The notes under the pieces: model-generated
Told to the model about the DNA's origin: nothing
Databases searched by the model: none
The model's input: only the letters and a program-made list of their open reading frames with translations
DNA from: Stenopsyche tienmushanensis
Lineage: Eukaryota > Arthropoda > Insecta > Trichoptera > Stenopsychidae
Assembly (NCBI GenBank): GCA_008973525.1
Contig: WACJ01000074.1
Coordinates: forward strand, 558,001 to 622,000
DNA: 64,000 nucleotides
Reading direction: 5' to 3'
Made by a program: the position numbers and the translations under genes
In this document: one piece after another, positions 36,891-48,742 of the stretch
Layout: each line of letters starts with the position of its first letter
Numbering within the stretch: the stretch's first letter is position 1

Positions 36891-37587
36891 CAAGTATAAA
36901 ATCAATAAATATTTTGTTGTTTTGTATACATTTTTAATGTTTGTATTAAATTTAATAACAGGAAAAAATGGGTAAGGTCCTGAGAAATCAATAATGCAGT
37001 TTTAATTTTGGGCATATTTTGTAATAGAAGGTTGTTGGATTGATTTTGCGAGAATTTTTAATAAAAAACAAAATGGCTATTAAATACTTATCAATTTTCC
37101 TTCAGTTGCTTCTTGGAAAAATTTTGACAGACATTCACTTGTATTCATTGATACACCAATGATCAAAATGTAAGCCATATAATCATCTCGGCAGTATCAA
37201 TTATTGTTACTCAGGATTCTGAAAATTTTTTTGCACGTCACATTCCAGGATCTGAACATCAAACAGTCGGTCCACATGCAAAATGTATATCGAATATAGT
37301 TTTTTTGTGCCACAAGATGTGATTATGTAGACGTGAGTACACATGTCATGCTTTATTCTTTGAATGCAAAAAACTTCTGCAAATATAACACATGCAACTG
37401 ATATTTCAGGAACATTGCTAAACAATTATGTAGTGCTTTAAATTTGGATTGAAGGAAGTATAATTAGTAACCTGTTTGCTTGGAAGCCTATAAAAATTCC
37501 GATGATATAATAACGATAACGACGAATTACGTTTTAAAATTGTTTGATTATTTCTCAGAAACACAGTTGAAACAGTGATTCAGATTT
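36891..37587. other. AT-rich stretch, no gene supported
   Basis: A minus-strand frame at 37425-37207 has six cysteines and a possible acceptor (TTTGCAG) but its spacing does not fit a known knot. Confidence 0.35.
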
Positions 37588-37965
37588 ATTATGATACTAG
37601 CCGATACCAAGAGCGTTGCCGCCACAGAAGTAATAATTCTAAAAATATCGTTTGTTGGTTTTATTATAAATATGAACAAACATTGATTTTTATATATAAG
37701 ATCTACTGTAAGTTAATTGAACTATACCTATATTATTTGAGAAAATGCGCACAATGAGTTGGCAAAGTTTTATCGCAATCGAATGAACGGTATGGCAGTG
37801 CATTAAATACGGACAAACAAACATTAATTTTTATATATTAGACTATGTCCATGTTACTCGCGAAATTTTTAACAATAAATGGACGTAGTTTTATCGCAAT
37901 CTGATGAACGGTATGGCAGCGCATTTCGAACGAACACAACCCAATTCTTTTTTATATATTAGAAG
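37588..37965 (+). repeat. Short tandem array (units ~120-140 bp), non-coding
   Basis: AGTTTTATCGCAATC followed by GAACGGTATGGCAG occurs at about 37768 and 37889. ATTTTTATATATTAG or a close form occurs three times (about 37685, 37823, 37950). The opening ACTAGCCGATACC...AGCGTTGC resembles the start of common arthropod dispersed repeats. Class not resolved. Confidence 0.5.
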
Positions 37966-38039
37966 AAGATTATGACAATAAGAAAATAATTATTTATTCT
38001 TAAAGTAGGGCTGGGCCATCTTTTTTTGCGAAATGGGGG

Positions 38040-39135
38040 AATCTTCAAAAAACACCACCATTCTGGTGGTAGTGTGGGATTTTTACCCACTAAACCCTCT
38101 TCCTCTTCGGCTGCCAAGCGGCTACTAATTAAGTATTGCAAAAGAGCGATGTGTCCCTTACGGGCTCTCCATTTGTCTCTTTCCGGATTTAATTGTACTG
38201 CTATTGTTCGTCAATTTGTATGTTCAGCATCCTCCTTATATAGTGGATAGTGGACGTCGTGTATTTGCATCATGGATTCTATGCCCTAGCATCCGTTAAC
38301 ATTGAAGGTACCATGCTGCTAGGGGAGAGCGAGCTGATTCTCAGCTCCTCCCGTAGGATGTCCCTTTCGGTGCTCCATGTTGGGCAGACAAATGTCGCGT
38401 GTGCAGCATCGTTGTACTCTGCTTCTTAGTGGTGGCACTTCGGACCGGTCTCATTGCCTATTTTGTGTAGGTAGCTACCAAAATAGCCGTGCCCGGTGAG
38501 AACCTGGGTCAAGTGGTAGCATAGTTGACCGTGCTTTCTGTCTATCTAGATTCTCAGGTTCGGTATTAGCTTGTGCATCCACCGACCTTTAGCGGAGTTG
38601 TCCCATTGGGACTGCCACGCCGCCATGGTGCTTTGCTTAGTGGTTTTCCTGTCTTCACCTTTCTGTATTGCCTGTCTCTCGTAAGCGAGCAGGTCGATTG
38701 GCGGTATGGCAGTCAGTGCCAGGGCGGCGTCTTCCGACACTCACTGGACTCAGGCCATGTTAAGCCTGGCTCTTTCAATGTGTAGTGCCTCAGTCTATAT
38801 CGGCGCACCGTACAACAGTACCGAGGGCACTACCTCGTTGTAGAGTTACCTCATGCTTGTTTTTGGGCCACCAATGTTGGGCATCAACCTTGGCAGATTC
38901 TCCGCGACGCTGACCGCTTTCGCTGCCGCCTTCTCCGCGTGGGTGACGAATCAGAGCTTGTCACCAATCTCCACCCCCAAATACCGAATGGATCTTGAGT
39001 ATTTAATCTCGCAACCCCCGATCCTCAGGGGCGGGGGCGCAAGCTTCCTGCGTCTTGTTAAAAAGAGGGCCTCCGTTTTTTGGACAGCTCCTGCTTTCTT
39101 GGCCTTCCTCAGAGCAGGGCCATCTAAGAATGATT
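38040..39135 (-). pseudogene. R1-clade retrotransposon 3' part (RT thumb to 3' UTR)
   Basis: On the minus strand from 39135, LRKAKKAGAVQKTEALFLTR then KYSRSIRYLGVEIGDKL and LPRLMPNIGGPK form the thumb. After shifts VLLYGAPI, then ALALTAIPPIDLLAYERQA (frame 38740-38546), WQSQWDNSAKGRWMHKLIPN, DRKHGQLCYHLTQVLTGHG and a damaged knuckle can be read. The 3' UTR ends near 38040 with a CCACCA/TGGTGG stem and GGATTTTTACCCACTAAACC. A few stops and shifts inactivate it. It is the longest R1-clade copy in the window. Confidence 0.85.
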
Positions 39136-39507
39136 GACTTATAATAACCTTCTAAGTAAAATTTCAGTAATACAATGGTATCTATCTCAGTTTTATATTT
39201 GGCTGACAATCTAAATCCGTTATTAATCGCGAAATAATATAACTGAATTTGAACAAAATTATTGCAAATGATCCGTTCTCTAAAGGCTCACACTTTACAC
39301 AATATACATTGTTAGCTAAAAGATTGAGCTGTGTTTGTGTAATATATAAAAAGTGCTACTGGTTGCTTCATGCTACGTATACAGACAGTAGCGACACGTT
39401 ACATGCGCGTAGTGTGACGGAGAGAGTAGACACGCCGCCTGGAGTTTCACTTTTCGTCTCGTTATGACCAAACTTCTAGGAAAAATTTTTCAAGATAGTA
39501 TTCATCT

Positions 39508-39610
39508 TCGATCAAATCGATGATGAAATTTATCAAACTTTAGAACAGCGAGTGGCCGTGAGAATATAGCAAGCAACCCAGCTTAAAATTTAGGTCACAC
39601 CGAATGCTGA
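39508..39610 (+). repeat. Dispersed repeat 'AGCGAGTGGCC', copy 2
   Basis: One frame reads DQIDDEIYQTLEQRVAVRI and then a stop, which resembles the C-terminal tail of some mariner/Tc1-type transposases. The copies at 35628 and 59205 share the AGCGAGTGGCC block. Transposase origin is inference. Confidence 0.4.
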
Positions 39611-41307
39611 AAGTAATCTTCTGTTTGTATTTTTTTTTATCATGATTTTGGTTTCAGACCTCTATTATTCTAACAAGAATTCAAAGTTCGATAAAAGGAA
39701 TTTCTATTTCAACAATAAGATTTTTGGCTGTCGTAATTTAAAAAAAATCCATTCAATATTTTCTTTAAATATCGTTAATATTTTACACATGTCACATAAT
39801 TTCCTTAGCTTTGTAAATATTTGAACTTCGCTCTGAGATTCTCACTGAATTTTATGTCATTATATCCGTGTATAATGAATCACTGGTCGAATGTTTGTTT
39901 TCTTAGATACATTTCACAGACAGACTAGCGCCTCTGGCCTATCTCGAGCGGGCGTGTTCTTTGAATTGGATTCCAAGAAGCAACCAATGTTTTAAAACAT
40001 ATTTTTTAAAAACATCCTTTTGCATAAAAACTTGCTTCAATTGTAATATGATGATTAACACGTACATACGTAATACGGAAGGAAGCGATTAAAGTCCGTG
40101 GGAACAAGATTGGGCTTGGCATATTAAAACAATAAATAGTCATCCAAAATATGAGTATTACTAAAGTCAATATATTGTTAAAGAATCGCAATGCATTTGT
40201 AAGGACGAAAAGCAACAGTGATTATTTCGTATACAGACTAAAATTTTCCGCATAGAATATACGCATGGATGCCGCACGAATTGACGCACCGTTCCATTGA
40301 ATTTTATTGGTAAATAAAAAACTGTTAAAATAATAACCTAAATACAATTAAATGAGTGATTGTTTTAAATCACCTTTCCATTATGTAAATATTTGAAGGA
40401 AGTCTAACGGAGCTGATGATTCATAGTCCGATGAATCAGTATTTCTGATGATATCGATGTCAATATGCAATTTAAGTTCATTGATTTCTAATTCAAGCTT
40501 ATTGAATTCTAAGTCAAGTTCATCGAATCCTAATTCATTTCCATATTGTATTTGTTATGTATTATATTTTTAATAAATTGCGATTAATTTCACCAAGACG
40601 TTGATGTCATTCGATCAAAGTTTAATCATGATGTTTGACGTCAATTCATCAAATAAAATAGTTTATTTCCTATTCATCGTTATCATCATCATCATAATAG
40701 TGCGACCGCACCCACTTAGTGCAGGTCTAAATACTTTTCAATGTCCATTTAAGGAAAGAAGCACATCCGGACCATCTGTAATATAACATTAACTTTGTAT
40801 ACAAAACGTCATTTTCAACGTCACAAGGATTTCCTTTTAACTTCCTGACCTACAATATTAAGATACGAATAAATTGATATAAAGTAAATTAATGACAAAT
40901 TTGGAAAGTATTAGTGTTCCTTATCGATCTTAACGATCCGAGGATTGGAAAAACATTGGAAAACCACCGTATAAATGACTTTATCCCTGGAAAAAAATCT
41001 CATGGGGATCTTTATATGTCTGTTTCTTCTGGTGTAATTTTAATTCAATTACTCTTTCATAAATATTTTTATTATATTCTTCGTATATATGTCGCGTTGA
41101 AATGAATCTGCTCAAATAATAAGTATCCTTATTATTTGAGATCATATGCAGCAAATTAACCCATAAGTTTAAATGCTAAGGGCGTTTAAGTAATGAAAGG
41201 GCACCACATTATTAATAATCGAATTTATCCTTATAATTATTATTTTTTTTGCGGTGAAACAGAAGCTAGGGACTTCCTAGGATCCATTCAGCGAAAGGTG
41301 TGGCCTA
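39611..41307. other. AT-rich stretch, no gene seen
   Basis: Short frames only (for example 40914-41105). 40271-40283 carries GCCGCACGAATTG, also present at 47499 and 58570. Confidence 0.4.
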
Positions 41308-41502
41308 GTGAAATTTACATTTTCTACCGCCTATAAACCGCGTATTTTGCATTTTGAACCGAGTGGTAGCAGACCCGTCGGAAGGCTTTCTCTCTGGGCT
41401 AATCAGGTAGAAACCGCCCAACTGGGTCTGAGCAATCGAAGAGAGAAGGCCCAGGACATACGGAAATGGCAATATGCAACGGTGGCCAAGGCTCTCTTAT
41501 AA
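41308..41502 (+). pseudogene. Non-LTR retrotransposon C-terminal tail fragment
   Basis: The 64-codon frame ends GRLSLWANQVETAQLGLS then REKAQDIRKWQYATVAKAL and a stop. This is the R.GRP..RW.D.V / A.DR..WR..V pattern that closes many RTE- and L1-like ORF2 proteins. The G-R-P box is altered (G-R-L-S). No upstream RT remains, so it is a 5'-truncated copy. Confidence 0.5.
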
Positions 41503-41972
41503 GGCTATAAGTGCTACCAAAAGTAAAAATTACCGCATAGTAAAAGTTCTTGAAATACGCAATTTCACTATTACGCATCTTGTAGGCACGAAAACCCGCT
41601 GAAAAAACGAGGTTCTTAATTCGGCCATCATGTTAAATTATCGCCCTCAAAATAATATGGAAGAATACTTCCACCCTCTTTAAGCGGTAGGGCAAATTGG
41701 TTTGAACGCCACGAAGGCATTTGGTTGGAAATTTGACGAATAATCGTTTGTAGTCTCTCCGTTTCATACACCATAGAGACGCCACGCCACTAGAACATTA
41801 GCGCAATCAATAGCTTGCCTATTTTATTATATATTACACAAACCCAGCTTCATTTTTAGCAAACTATTTCCGTTAACTCCTTTCCGTCATATTTTAAATT
41901 TAAGCCTGCATTATATTCTTTCCAAACGAACTAATGATCTTTGATTCTAACGCAGCAAAATATTAAAAATAA

Positions 41973-42480
41973 TATAGGATGGGCCATTAAGTTTTGCTTT
42001 TTTGAAATAACCATGAAAAAATAAATACAACCTGTATTCAAATAAATGTTTATTTATAAGAACAAAAATATCTAGGTAAATCACTTTTTTAAAAAAATAC
42101 TGTCCAAATAATTTTTAAAATCTAGCCTTAAGATTTTCAAAAACTTTTGGAAACAAAATTTGGGGTATGTTGAGCATTTCTTGACGGATGTTCTCCTTTG
42201 ATTGGAGTATCGTCGCTGGTTTATTTATATAACTTCGACATTTAAGATAAACCCAATTTAAAAAATCAGCTGGAGTTGGATCCGGATTGTGGGAAGGTCA
42301 TGGAATATCTTCTCTGAAACATTCTCTACAACTTTCACTTGCATATTATGCATAACTACGGGTTGGATGTATAGCAAGTTGCGTCATCTTACTGCATCCA
42401 AGCGCTATTGTTATAACGAATGAATTGCTGTAACTGTGATTGAAAAAATCTTCCAAAACTTTATGGCCCATCTCATATAA
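41973..42480 (-). mobile_element. Internally deleted mariner-like element
   Basis: The ends TATAGGATGGGCCATTAAGT and, inverted, ATGAGATGGGCCATAAAGTT face each other. The minus strand between them encodes PDPTPADFLNWVYLKCRSYI, then TILQSKENIRQEML and PQILFPKVFENLKARF, which is the third catalytic aspartate region and the C-terminus of a mariner-family transposase. The N-terminal two-thirds is deleted. About 0.5 kb. Confidence 0.75.
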
Positions 42481-42600
42481 TACTTATAATTGTTCATGTG
42501 CGTAAAAGTCGAGGGGCAGTAAAAATGGGGATGTATTTTTGTAATATCCATTGAATCACCTTCCATTTTTTATTTTCATTAATTATATTTTATGTTGAGT

Positions 42601-43500
42601 CTTCTCCCGATAGTCGGAGGTAAAACGACTCGGCGCTCGATACGCTTTGCGAAAATAATTCGTTTCTGTGATACGTTGAGTTCTTTCTGTGACTTGTCGG
42701 CACCTCACCGCCGGGGCTGCGCCCTCCGATAGGGCCCCCTTCATCAGTAAGACCGTTTCATATTGTCCTAACGAAAATTACACGCGAAACATTATAATAT
42801 AATGCTAAATTTTATTACATCTCATCCTTCGTTATCGCCTAAACATGCGGCTTATGGCAAACATCGAAATTCAAAGAAATGCATTTTTTGTGCCTTTCTT
42901 TTCTCTACCTCCAGTGGGCCGTTCCCAATCGACGCTTAACTGTAATAAAATTAAGGACTTAAAAACCTTTCAATAATTGTCAAAGTTTAACATTCAGTCT
43001 TCTCCCGATAGTCGGAGGTAAAACGACTCGGCGCTCGATACGCTTTGCGAAAATAATTCGTTTCTGTGATACGTTGAGTTCTTTCTGTGACTTGTCGGCA
43101 CCTCACCGCCGGGGCTGCGCCCTCCGACAGGGCCCCCTTCATCAGTAAGACCGTTTCATATTGTCCTAACGAAAATTACACGCGAAACATTATAATATAA
43201 TGCTAAATTTTATTACATCTCATCCTTCGTTATCGCCTAAACATGCGGCTTATGGCAAACATCGAAATTCAAAGAAATGCATTTTTTGTGCCTTTCTTTT
43301 CTCTACCTCCAGTGGGCCGTTCCCAATCGACGCTTAACTGTAATAAAATTAAGGACTTAAAAACCTTTCAATAATTGTCAAAGTTTAACATTCAGTCTTC
43401 TCCCGATAGTCGGAGGTAAAACGACTCGACGCTCGATACGCTTTGCGAAAATAATTCGTTTCTGTGATACGTTGAGTTCTTTCTGTGACTTGTCGGCACC
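42601..43500 (+). repeat. 398-bp tandem repeat, two full units plus partial third
   Basis: Units start at 42601, 42999 and 43397 (each at CTTCTCCCGATAGTCGG), a period of exactly 398 bp. The first two differ by about one base by eye. The third breaks off near 43500 in a C-run. Each full unit holds a GC-rich head (GCCGGGGCTGCGCCCTCCGA) and an AT-rich tail. At unit junctions ACATTCAGTCTTCTCC contains TCAGT, the arthropod initiator motif. No coding frame. It is probably the 5' promoter monomers of the retrotransposon-like remnant that follows, or a young satellite. Confidence 0.85.
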
Positions 43501-44970
43501 CTCAACGCCGGGGACCCCCCCCCCCGCACTCTCCCCCGCGCAAGTTCATTCGTACGCTCTGACGAAACGCCGACTACACTTGTATATAAAATTCGCGAGT
43601 GACGCCGAAAAACATTGTTTTTACGACATCTGCACAAAAAATGGAACATCTTCACTGCGTCACTTGAGAGGAACTACAACAAGGATAATAACGCAAGTAA
43701 GATCATAATAATCCAAGCTTCCAAGGTAAGTGAATTAACAAATACTCGCACACATCCGCCTCCTACTATCACATAAACGCGGGAACACTGGGAGCAAAAT
43801 GCTTTTTCGACTGCTCCCATAATACAATCTTGACTATAAAACTATTTGATATGGACCTGACTATTTGATATTACTTGATACCTGACTTTAACCTATTCGT
43901 TTCAGCTATGTCTATATATTTTTTTCCAGTTACTCCCAGTCTGACCGATTAAATATTATTTGATTGTGCCCGGTAGACACTAAACGTCAAAGGTCGAATA
44001 CTGTGTTGCGACATAACTACCCCTGCTAATACAATTTGACTAATACATTTGCGGCCTAACCACATTTGACTACTCCTAACTATTATACTTTTACGATTTT
44101 ATGTATTTTAACTATTGGCCACTTGACTAGTACCTTTTTACAGAGTAGATACTTAAATACTCTTCTAACAGCAAGCTGATACCCAGTTTATATACTATTC
44201 ATTGCTTTCTATACGAATCTTAACTTGCATGTCGCTCGTTGTCTCTTGCATAGTCTTCCCTACTTAGCAGTATGGAACTCGAGGAACCTCACCGGTTCGA
44301 ATCCGAGAGGCTCTAGGAACGGAGCAGGAACAAGAAGAACACCAAGAAGACGGCCTCGAGGAGATGCATTTGATGATCTTTACTTTGCAACGAAAAACAA
44401 CATTGTCTTCCGTTGACTTCTATATCGTTTTGTAATCGCCGAACTGAGAGGGGCAACCTGAAAAAATGGCGAAACCACTCAGTTTCGAATTCGCTCGGGT
44501 AAGTTGTACGGTGACGGGGAGACACCCTCAGTTGGTGTAGGAGCGAATCCGAGATGCACTTAAGCGTCACGTCTGTCTTCACCCTACCCCGGCAACGCCC
44601 TAGCGAGGAAAGGGGGGACTGGACTCCTTGTACTCCAGAAAGCCCTTTCCAGTAGAGTCAAAAAGGTCGTCTAGAGTAGTTTTCCACCATCTCCCTATGA
44701 AAACTACTCAGTCTTTATAAACCCCCCAAACTCCTTATCGAGACGTTCGCGAAAGTGTTCGTCAATACGTTCACTCAGGATACCCGTTGGGTGAGCGTTC
44801 AAAATAAAACTCGGTGGTAATGCTACCTTCAATATCGAGCGAATGAGGAGGTGAATGTATGATACACACGAAATGGATGTAACCCCTTTCCTATGAATGG
44901 ATATTGAAGAGGCCCATAGTTCTGTAGTGGACTGTTAGTGGCTGCACTATGATTATGATGATGATATTTT
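43501..44970 (+). mobile_element. Retrotransposon-like remnant without coding region
   Basis: It follows the 398-bp repeats. It has a TATA-like GTATATAAAATTCGCG at 43579, a possible donor CCAAG|GTAAGT at about 43726, a pyrimidine-rich non-coding body, and at 44755-44970 the same 3' tail as 12059-12222 (CAATATCGAGCGAATGAGGA, TGGATATTGAAG, ATGATTATGATGATGAT). 5' repeats plus 3' tail without ORFs suggest an internally deleted or non-autonomous non-LTR element. The short frames at 44225-44416 and minus 44582-44313 have no domain. Confidence 0.5.
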
Positions 44971-45620
44971 ATGTTATAAACATTAAAATAAAATAATTAA
45001 GAAAATTGAAAATAAAAAAATAGATGATGGATATAATATATGTGTATAGAGAATTTTTGGCTAATCCATCTAAGAACCAGAAACATCACTGTTTAATCAT
45101 ATTATATATTACCAGATTATGTTATAACTTAAAATTCATTGATGACTACCATGATATCACATGCTGTTAAAATATACATCCTTATGTATGATGATTGCTG
45201 GTTTAATATTCTGGAGTATGAATCATATGGGTTATGGTAATTGTCTGCTCTTTATTAGTAACTGGAATTAAGGATAGTGTCCGTCATCAACACCAGAAAA
45301 GCGTGATTGCTATTGCTTCTCTAACAATTGACACATATTTATTAAGAGCGAGTCATAACAATGTCTTTTATTTAAACAACTGCTTTTTAATTTTTTTTTG
45401 AACCTGATTTTTTCATTGAACATGTTTTATTTTATAAAAAACGTGCTTCTTTAAGGGCGCTTTAAGAAAACAATAACGTCTTAACTTCATTAAGTTTGGC
45501 CTCAATGATAATTGTGATGGAATTATCAATATATTGTGTTGTCTATATAAAAATGCTACATAGGTTCTATTGCTTAAAATCAATTAAAAATATGGAATTC
45601 TTAAAAACAAATAAATTTGG
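44971..45620. other. AT-rich stretch, no gene seen
   Basis: No motif or shared repeat recognised. Confidence 0.4.
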
Positions 45621-45624
45621 TTAT

Positions 45625-45900
45625 TATTTGTATTAGGTCGTCGCGAAAAAAATCTATTATTTTCGCTCGCTCTCATTTAAGTTCAGTCTGTGTTCAGACA
45701 CGGCAAAGAAAATATCTCTGTAATATTTTTTTCTTATTATATGATACGCCAACTTTATTTTTGTGTCATAAATCTTATTTTATAATTAAGAGTAAGTATG
45801 GCGAAACCCAAAACTGATTAAGAACAAATTCGAAATTGTATGCTGGTTTTCTCGTAGCTTTTAACAATCCAATTTTTTTTGGGACTATTGTCAAACATTA
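45625..45900 (+). other. Possible mariner 5' end
   Basis: TTAGGTCGTCGCGAAAAAAA at 45634 has the form of a mariner terminal repeat. About 165 bases on, AGTATGGCGAAACCCAAA then EQIRNCMLVF in a shifted frame faintly resembles a mariner N-terminus. Too decayed for a firm call. Confidence 0.25.
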
Positions 45901-45944
45901 TTACATGATTTCTTATAGCGAATATGTGCTTAAAAATGTGGTTC

Positions 45945-46018
45945 CCAGTCACACTTCATGTAGATTTGAACCCAAGCTGATTGATTTATGAGTCCAACCG
46001 CTTAACCGCGGGACTACC
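45945..46018 (-). repeat. Possible tRNA-derived SINE head
   Basis: The minus strand reads GGTAGTCCCGCGGTTAAGCG, then GTTGGACTCATAAATCAATC, then a B-box-like GGTTCAAATCT. An A-box-like CGGTTAAGCGG precedes it by about 25 bases, closer than in a working tRNA. There is no acceptor-stem pairing or CCA-compatible end, so a decayed tRNA-derived SINE or tRNA pseudogene is more likely than a live gene. Confidence 0.4.
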
Positions 46019-46249
46019 CAAAGTTCAATTATCCATGAAATTTATAAATCGGTTTTAATGATAGAAAAAAAAAATGCTAATCTTGTTTTCTATGATTTAA
46101 GAGGGCATCTCACTTTGACGGCCCAAAAATAGGCAATTTTTAATAATTTCTTACACAGTTCTATATTTTTATGCCCTTGCTGTCCACTTGTTTATTTGCC
46201 TTTTTTTAAATCTGTATTAGCATTTTTTTGACTTAATTTGTTCCCTTAT

Positions 46250-47164
46250 TACATTGGTTCCCAACCTAGAGGTGACGACCCCCAAGGGGGTCGCTTTTTG
46301 TTTTCTGTGGGGTCGCCAATTTATACAGTCAACTAAAAAAATATCCCGTCTGCTTAAAGAGCTGTGCAAAGACATGGATTCTGATCACGATGATATTATT
46401 TTCTACGCTGCAGTACGCTGCTTGTCGAAAGGAAGTGTTTTAATTCGTGTTTGAATTGAAAGATGAAATCGAGTTGTTCTTGGAAGCGTAAGAGAAACAT
46501 GACATTTTGGTAAACTTTATCGACAAAGTTTGGCTGAAAAGAGTAGCATATCTAGCAGATATATTAGAATAGCAAAATAGGCTTAACCTGGAACTTCAGG
46601 GAAAGGAAACGAATATTATCGCACATCATGATAATCAGGGCATTTTTATCCAAGCTGCAAAACTGACGAAAAAAAAAAATTGGAAACATTGCAATGTTTG
46701 AGAAACTCTGCACTGTGTTAGATGAATCTGAAGGCGAAATGAATGAAAATATTTTAAGGGAGAGATTTCTGGGCATCTCGAATTCATTGAAAATGAACTT
46801 CAGCGTTACTTCCCTGAGCTGAAACAAAATGATACTGCATTAAATCCATTTTCTGCTACCCTTGAATTAACCACCAATCCCGATGAATTACAAGATGACT
46901 TCTTGGATTTGCGGAATGATTCATCGACACGTAACATGCTTAATGAAAAATTGCTCACACAATTTTGGTGTGGTATGTATCATTCATACCCAAATGGGAT
47001 GATGCTTGCCTTTCGAGTTTTAGTTCCATTTGTGTCTGCATATTTATGGGAAAGTGGATTTTCAACTCTTCTTTGTTAAAAATGACATGAAGTTGGCGTT
47101 GACAAAAACTCGCCCGCAAATTTTGAGTCTGGTTAATAACATGCAATTTCAACCATCGCATTAG
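46250..47164 (+). pseudogene. hAT transposase remnant of the ZBED5 type (C-terminal half)
   Basis: Begins with hAT-end-like TTGGTTCCCAACCTAGAGGT. It then gives LLKELCKDMDSDHDDIIFYA with VRCLSKGSVLIRVFELKDEI, LEFIENELQRYFPELKQNDT, ALNPFSATLELTTNPDELQD, WCGMYHSYP and LVPFVSAYLWESGFSTLL, ending near NNMQFQPSH. This is the order of ZBED5/SCAND3-like transposases, including the WL-SRG-type box (here CLSKG) and the C-terminal dimerisation region (SXYLXESGFSTL). Several stops and frameshifts break it. It is the same family type as the minus-strand remnant at 9600-10909 but retains a different part. Confidence 0.8.
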
Positions 47165-48184
47165 ATTAATTTTTATACATAACTTAAAATAAAATTAAAC
47201 TTAAAAAAACTGTTTTTTTTTAAAATTACCTTTTTAAAAATGCATTTTTCAATTGCACCGGTGTTGTTGGATCTTGTTTTTTACTGAAGGATCTGGTTCA
47301 ATGACACAACGCCTTCTTGACTCTTGAGTTGAAGCCTGATTTGACGAGTATTTTGTATGTATTTATTAATTGTGTGGTTTTGAATTTGTTGTTGTTTTCT
47401 TGATCAAATAGTCGTTAATCGATGGAATAATTATCATTTAATATTTTATCAACATCAAGTGTACATATTAATTCAAAACGCAGAATGGGTATTTGGATGC
47501 CGCACGAATTGTCTGCGGATAATAAAGAGGATCGACAAAATACATGTAAAATGGATCTTAATATTGTTTTCTATGAAAATAAAATTAAATAAAATATGTT
47601 TTTTTTCATTTTGGGAGCTGAACTTCGAGATTCTTGTGTGCCTTTAGGGAAATTCCCTACTGCGTATACCGATGATAAAAAAAAGTGAAACAAGGAGAAA
47701 TGACATTGAATAATTTTACCAAAACAATACTATGATACATCTGCCTAACAGTAAGGGTAGTGAAAATATTAAAAGCAAAATTGAATTACACCTGAGGTCT
47801 TTCAAATGAAAATATTTAGAAGGTACATAGCTTCAAAATTGAATTGTGTCAAGGGCTTTTCAAGTGTCAAATTCGCTACTGACGATAACAAAAATAATGA
47901 TTATTTTCTAAGAAACAACGTTCAAGTCAGGATTGATATTTCGAAAGGCCCTTTTACGTGTTTGGTGAAATATAACTGGAGTTATTTACTATGAACTTCT
48001 TAAATTGAATGAATCAATAACTGTGTAACTTTATTGTGGAAAATTAGATACGTTCATTTTCAATCATTTTGATTAATATTTTCAGTAGAAAACTTCAACT
48101 TTCCATAAAATGGAAAACAAAATATGCATAACCTAATATACCGAGAGCTATTACAACACATGTGGATCAAATTAAAAAGTAAAT
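47165..48184. other. AT-rich stretch, no gene seen
   Basis: GCCGCACGAATTG occurs at 47499-47511. The frames at 47459-47647 and 47806-47994 are without motif. Confidence 0.4.
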
Positions 48185-48742
48185 TCAAAGTATTATAATA
48201 TTCTAAAATGAACAGGAAGCATTTGCAAGACTAAGCGATTTAACGACAACAGATACACGAACTGAATTGTTTTCGATTTTGGGAAAGTTTATTTGCCAGC
48301 TATGCGGTGTTAAAAATATCATCGAAGTTGATAAAGCAAAATTTCATTTTTCTTAAACACTTACCGACCTAAAACCATAAATTAACCATAACTACCACCT
48401 TGCCAAACTGAACTACATCAGCATTTACTACGGGGGCAGTACATTACCAGTTTGTGGTGAAATTCACATTTAAAAAATCCAACACCATTTCACCCACATG
48501 ATTGTGGTTGGACAAATAATAATGGAAAATACGATTTCGTATGATTTGCTGGACAACAGTTACCACCTACCTTGGGTGAAATTTTACTACAGAAAGGTAT
48601 CTATATTAACTTTATATCATCAGTAATTACGGGTATGCTACGGTTTAACAAGTTCTTTTATTGTTACAGAAGACGAAGGAGACAAGGAAAATATCACAGA
48701 AAGCGACGACAATGGGAGTTCTGACGTAGATGATGGCTAATA
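48185..48742 (+). pseudogene. Degraded transposon-associated ORF of unnamed family
   Basis: Pieces read KFICQLCGVKNIIEVDKAKF, then LPPCQTELHQHLLRGQYITS with LW, one stop, FHPHDCGWTNNNGKYDFV, one stop, FAGQQLPPTLGEILLQK. This pattern (KF.C.LYG....V..AR, LPPC...L..H..R..Y...LW, GW......W..G..LP) is that of uncharacterised proteins abundant in TE-rich invertebrate genomes. I recognise the pattern but cannot name the superfamily. A possible intron (48596-48668, GTATCT...TTACAG) would join it to an acidic tail, EDEGDKENITESDDNGSSDV, ending in a stop. At least two in-frame stops make it a pseudogene. Confidence 0.45.

Noticed and set aside
37207..37425. Minus-strand cysteine-containing exon-like frame with a possible TTTGCAG acceptor, considered as a third growth-factor paralog
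   Set aside because: Spacing (C-x8-C, no closing CxC) does not fit the knot, and no matching first exon or signal peptide was found.
42601..43500. CRISPR-like array
   Set aside because: Repeats are 398 bp and contiguous without short unique spacers, in a eukaryotic genome.
44250..44310. tRNA-like gene because of GGTTCGAATCC
   Set aside because: The T-stem pairs only partly, the A-box candidate is about 20 bases away, and there is no acceptor stem.
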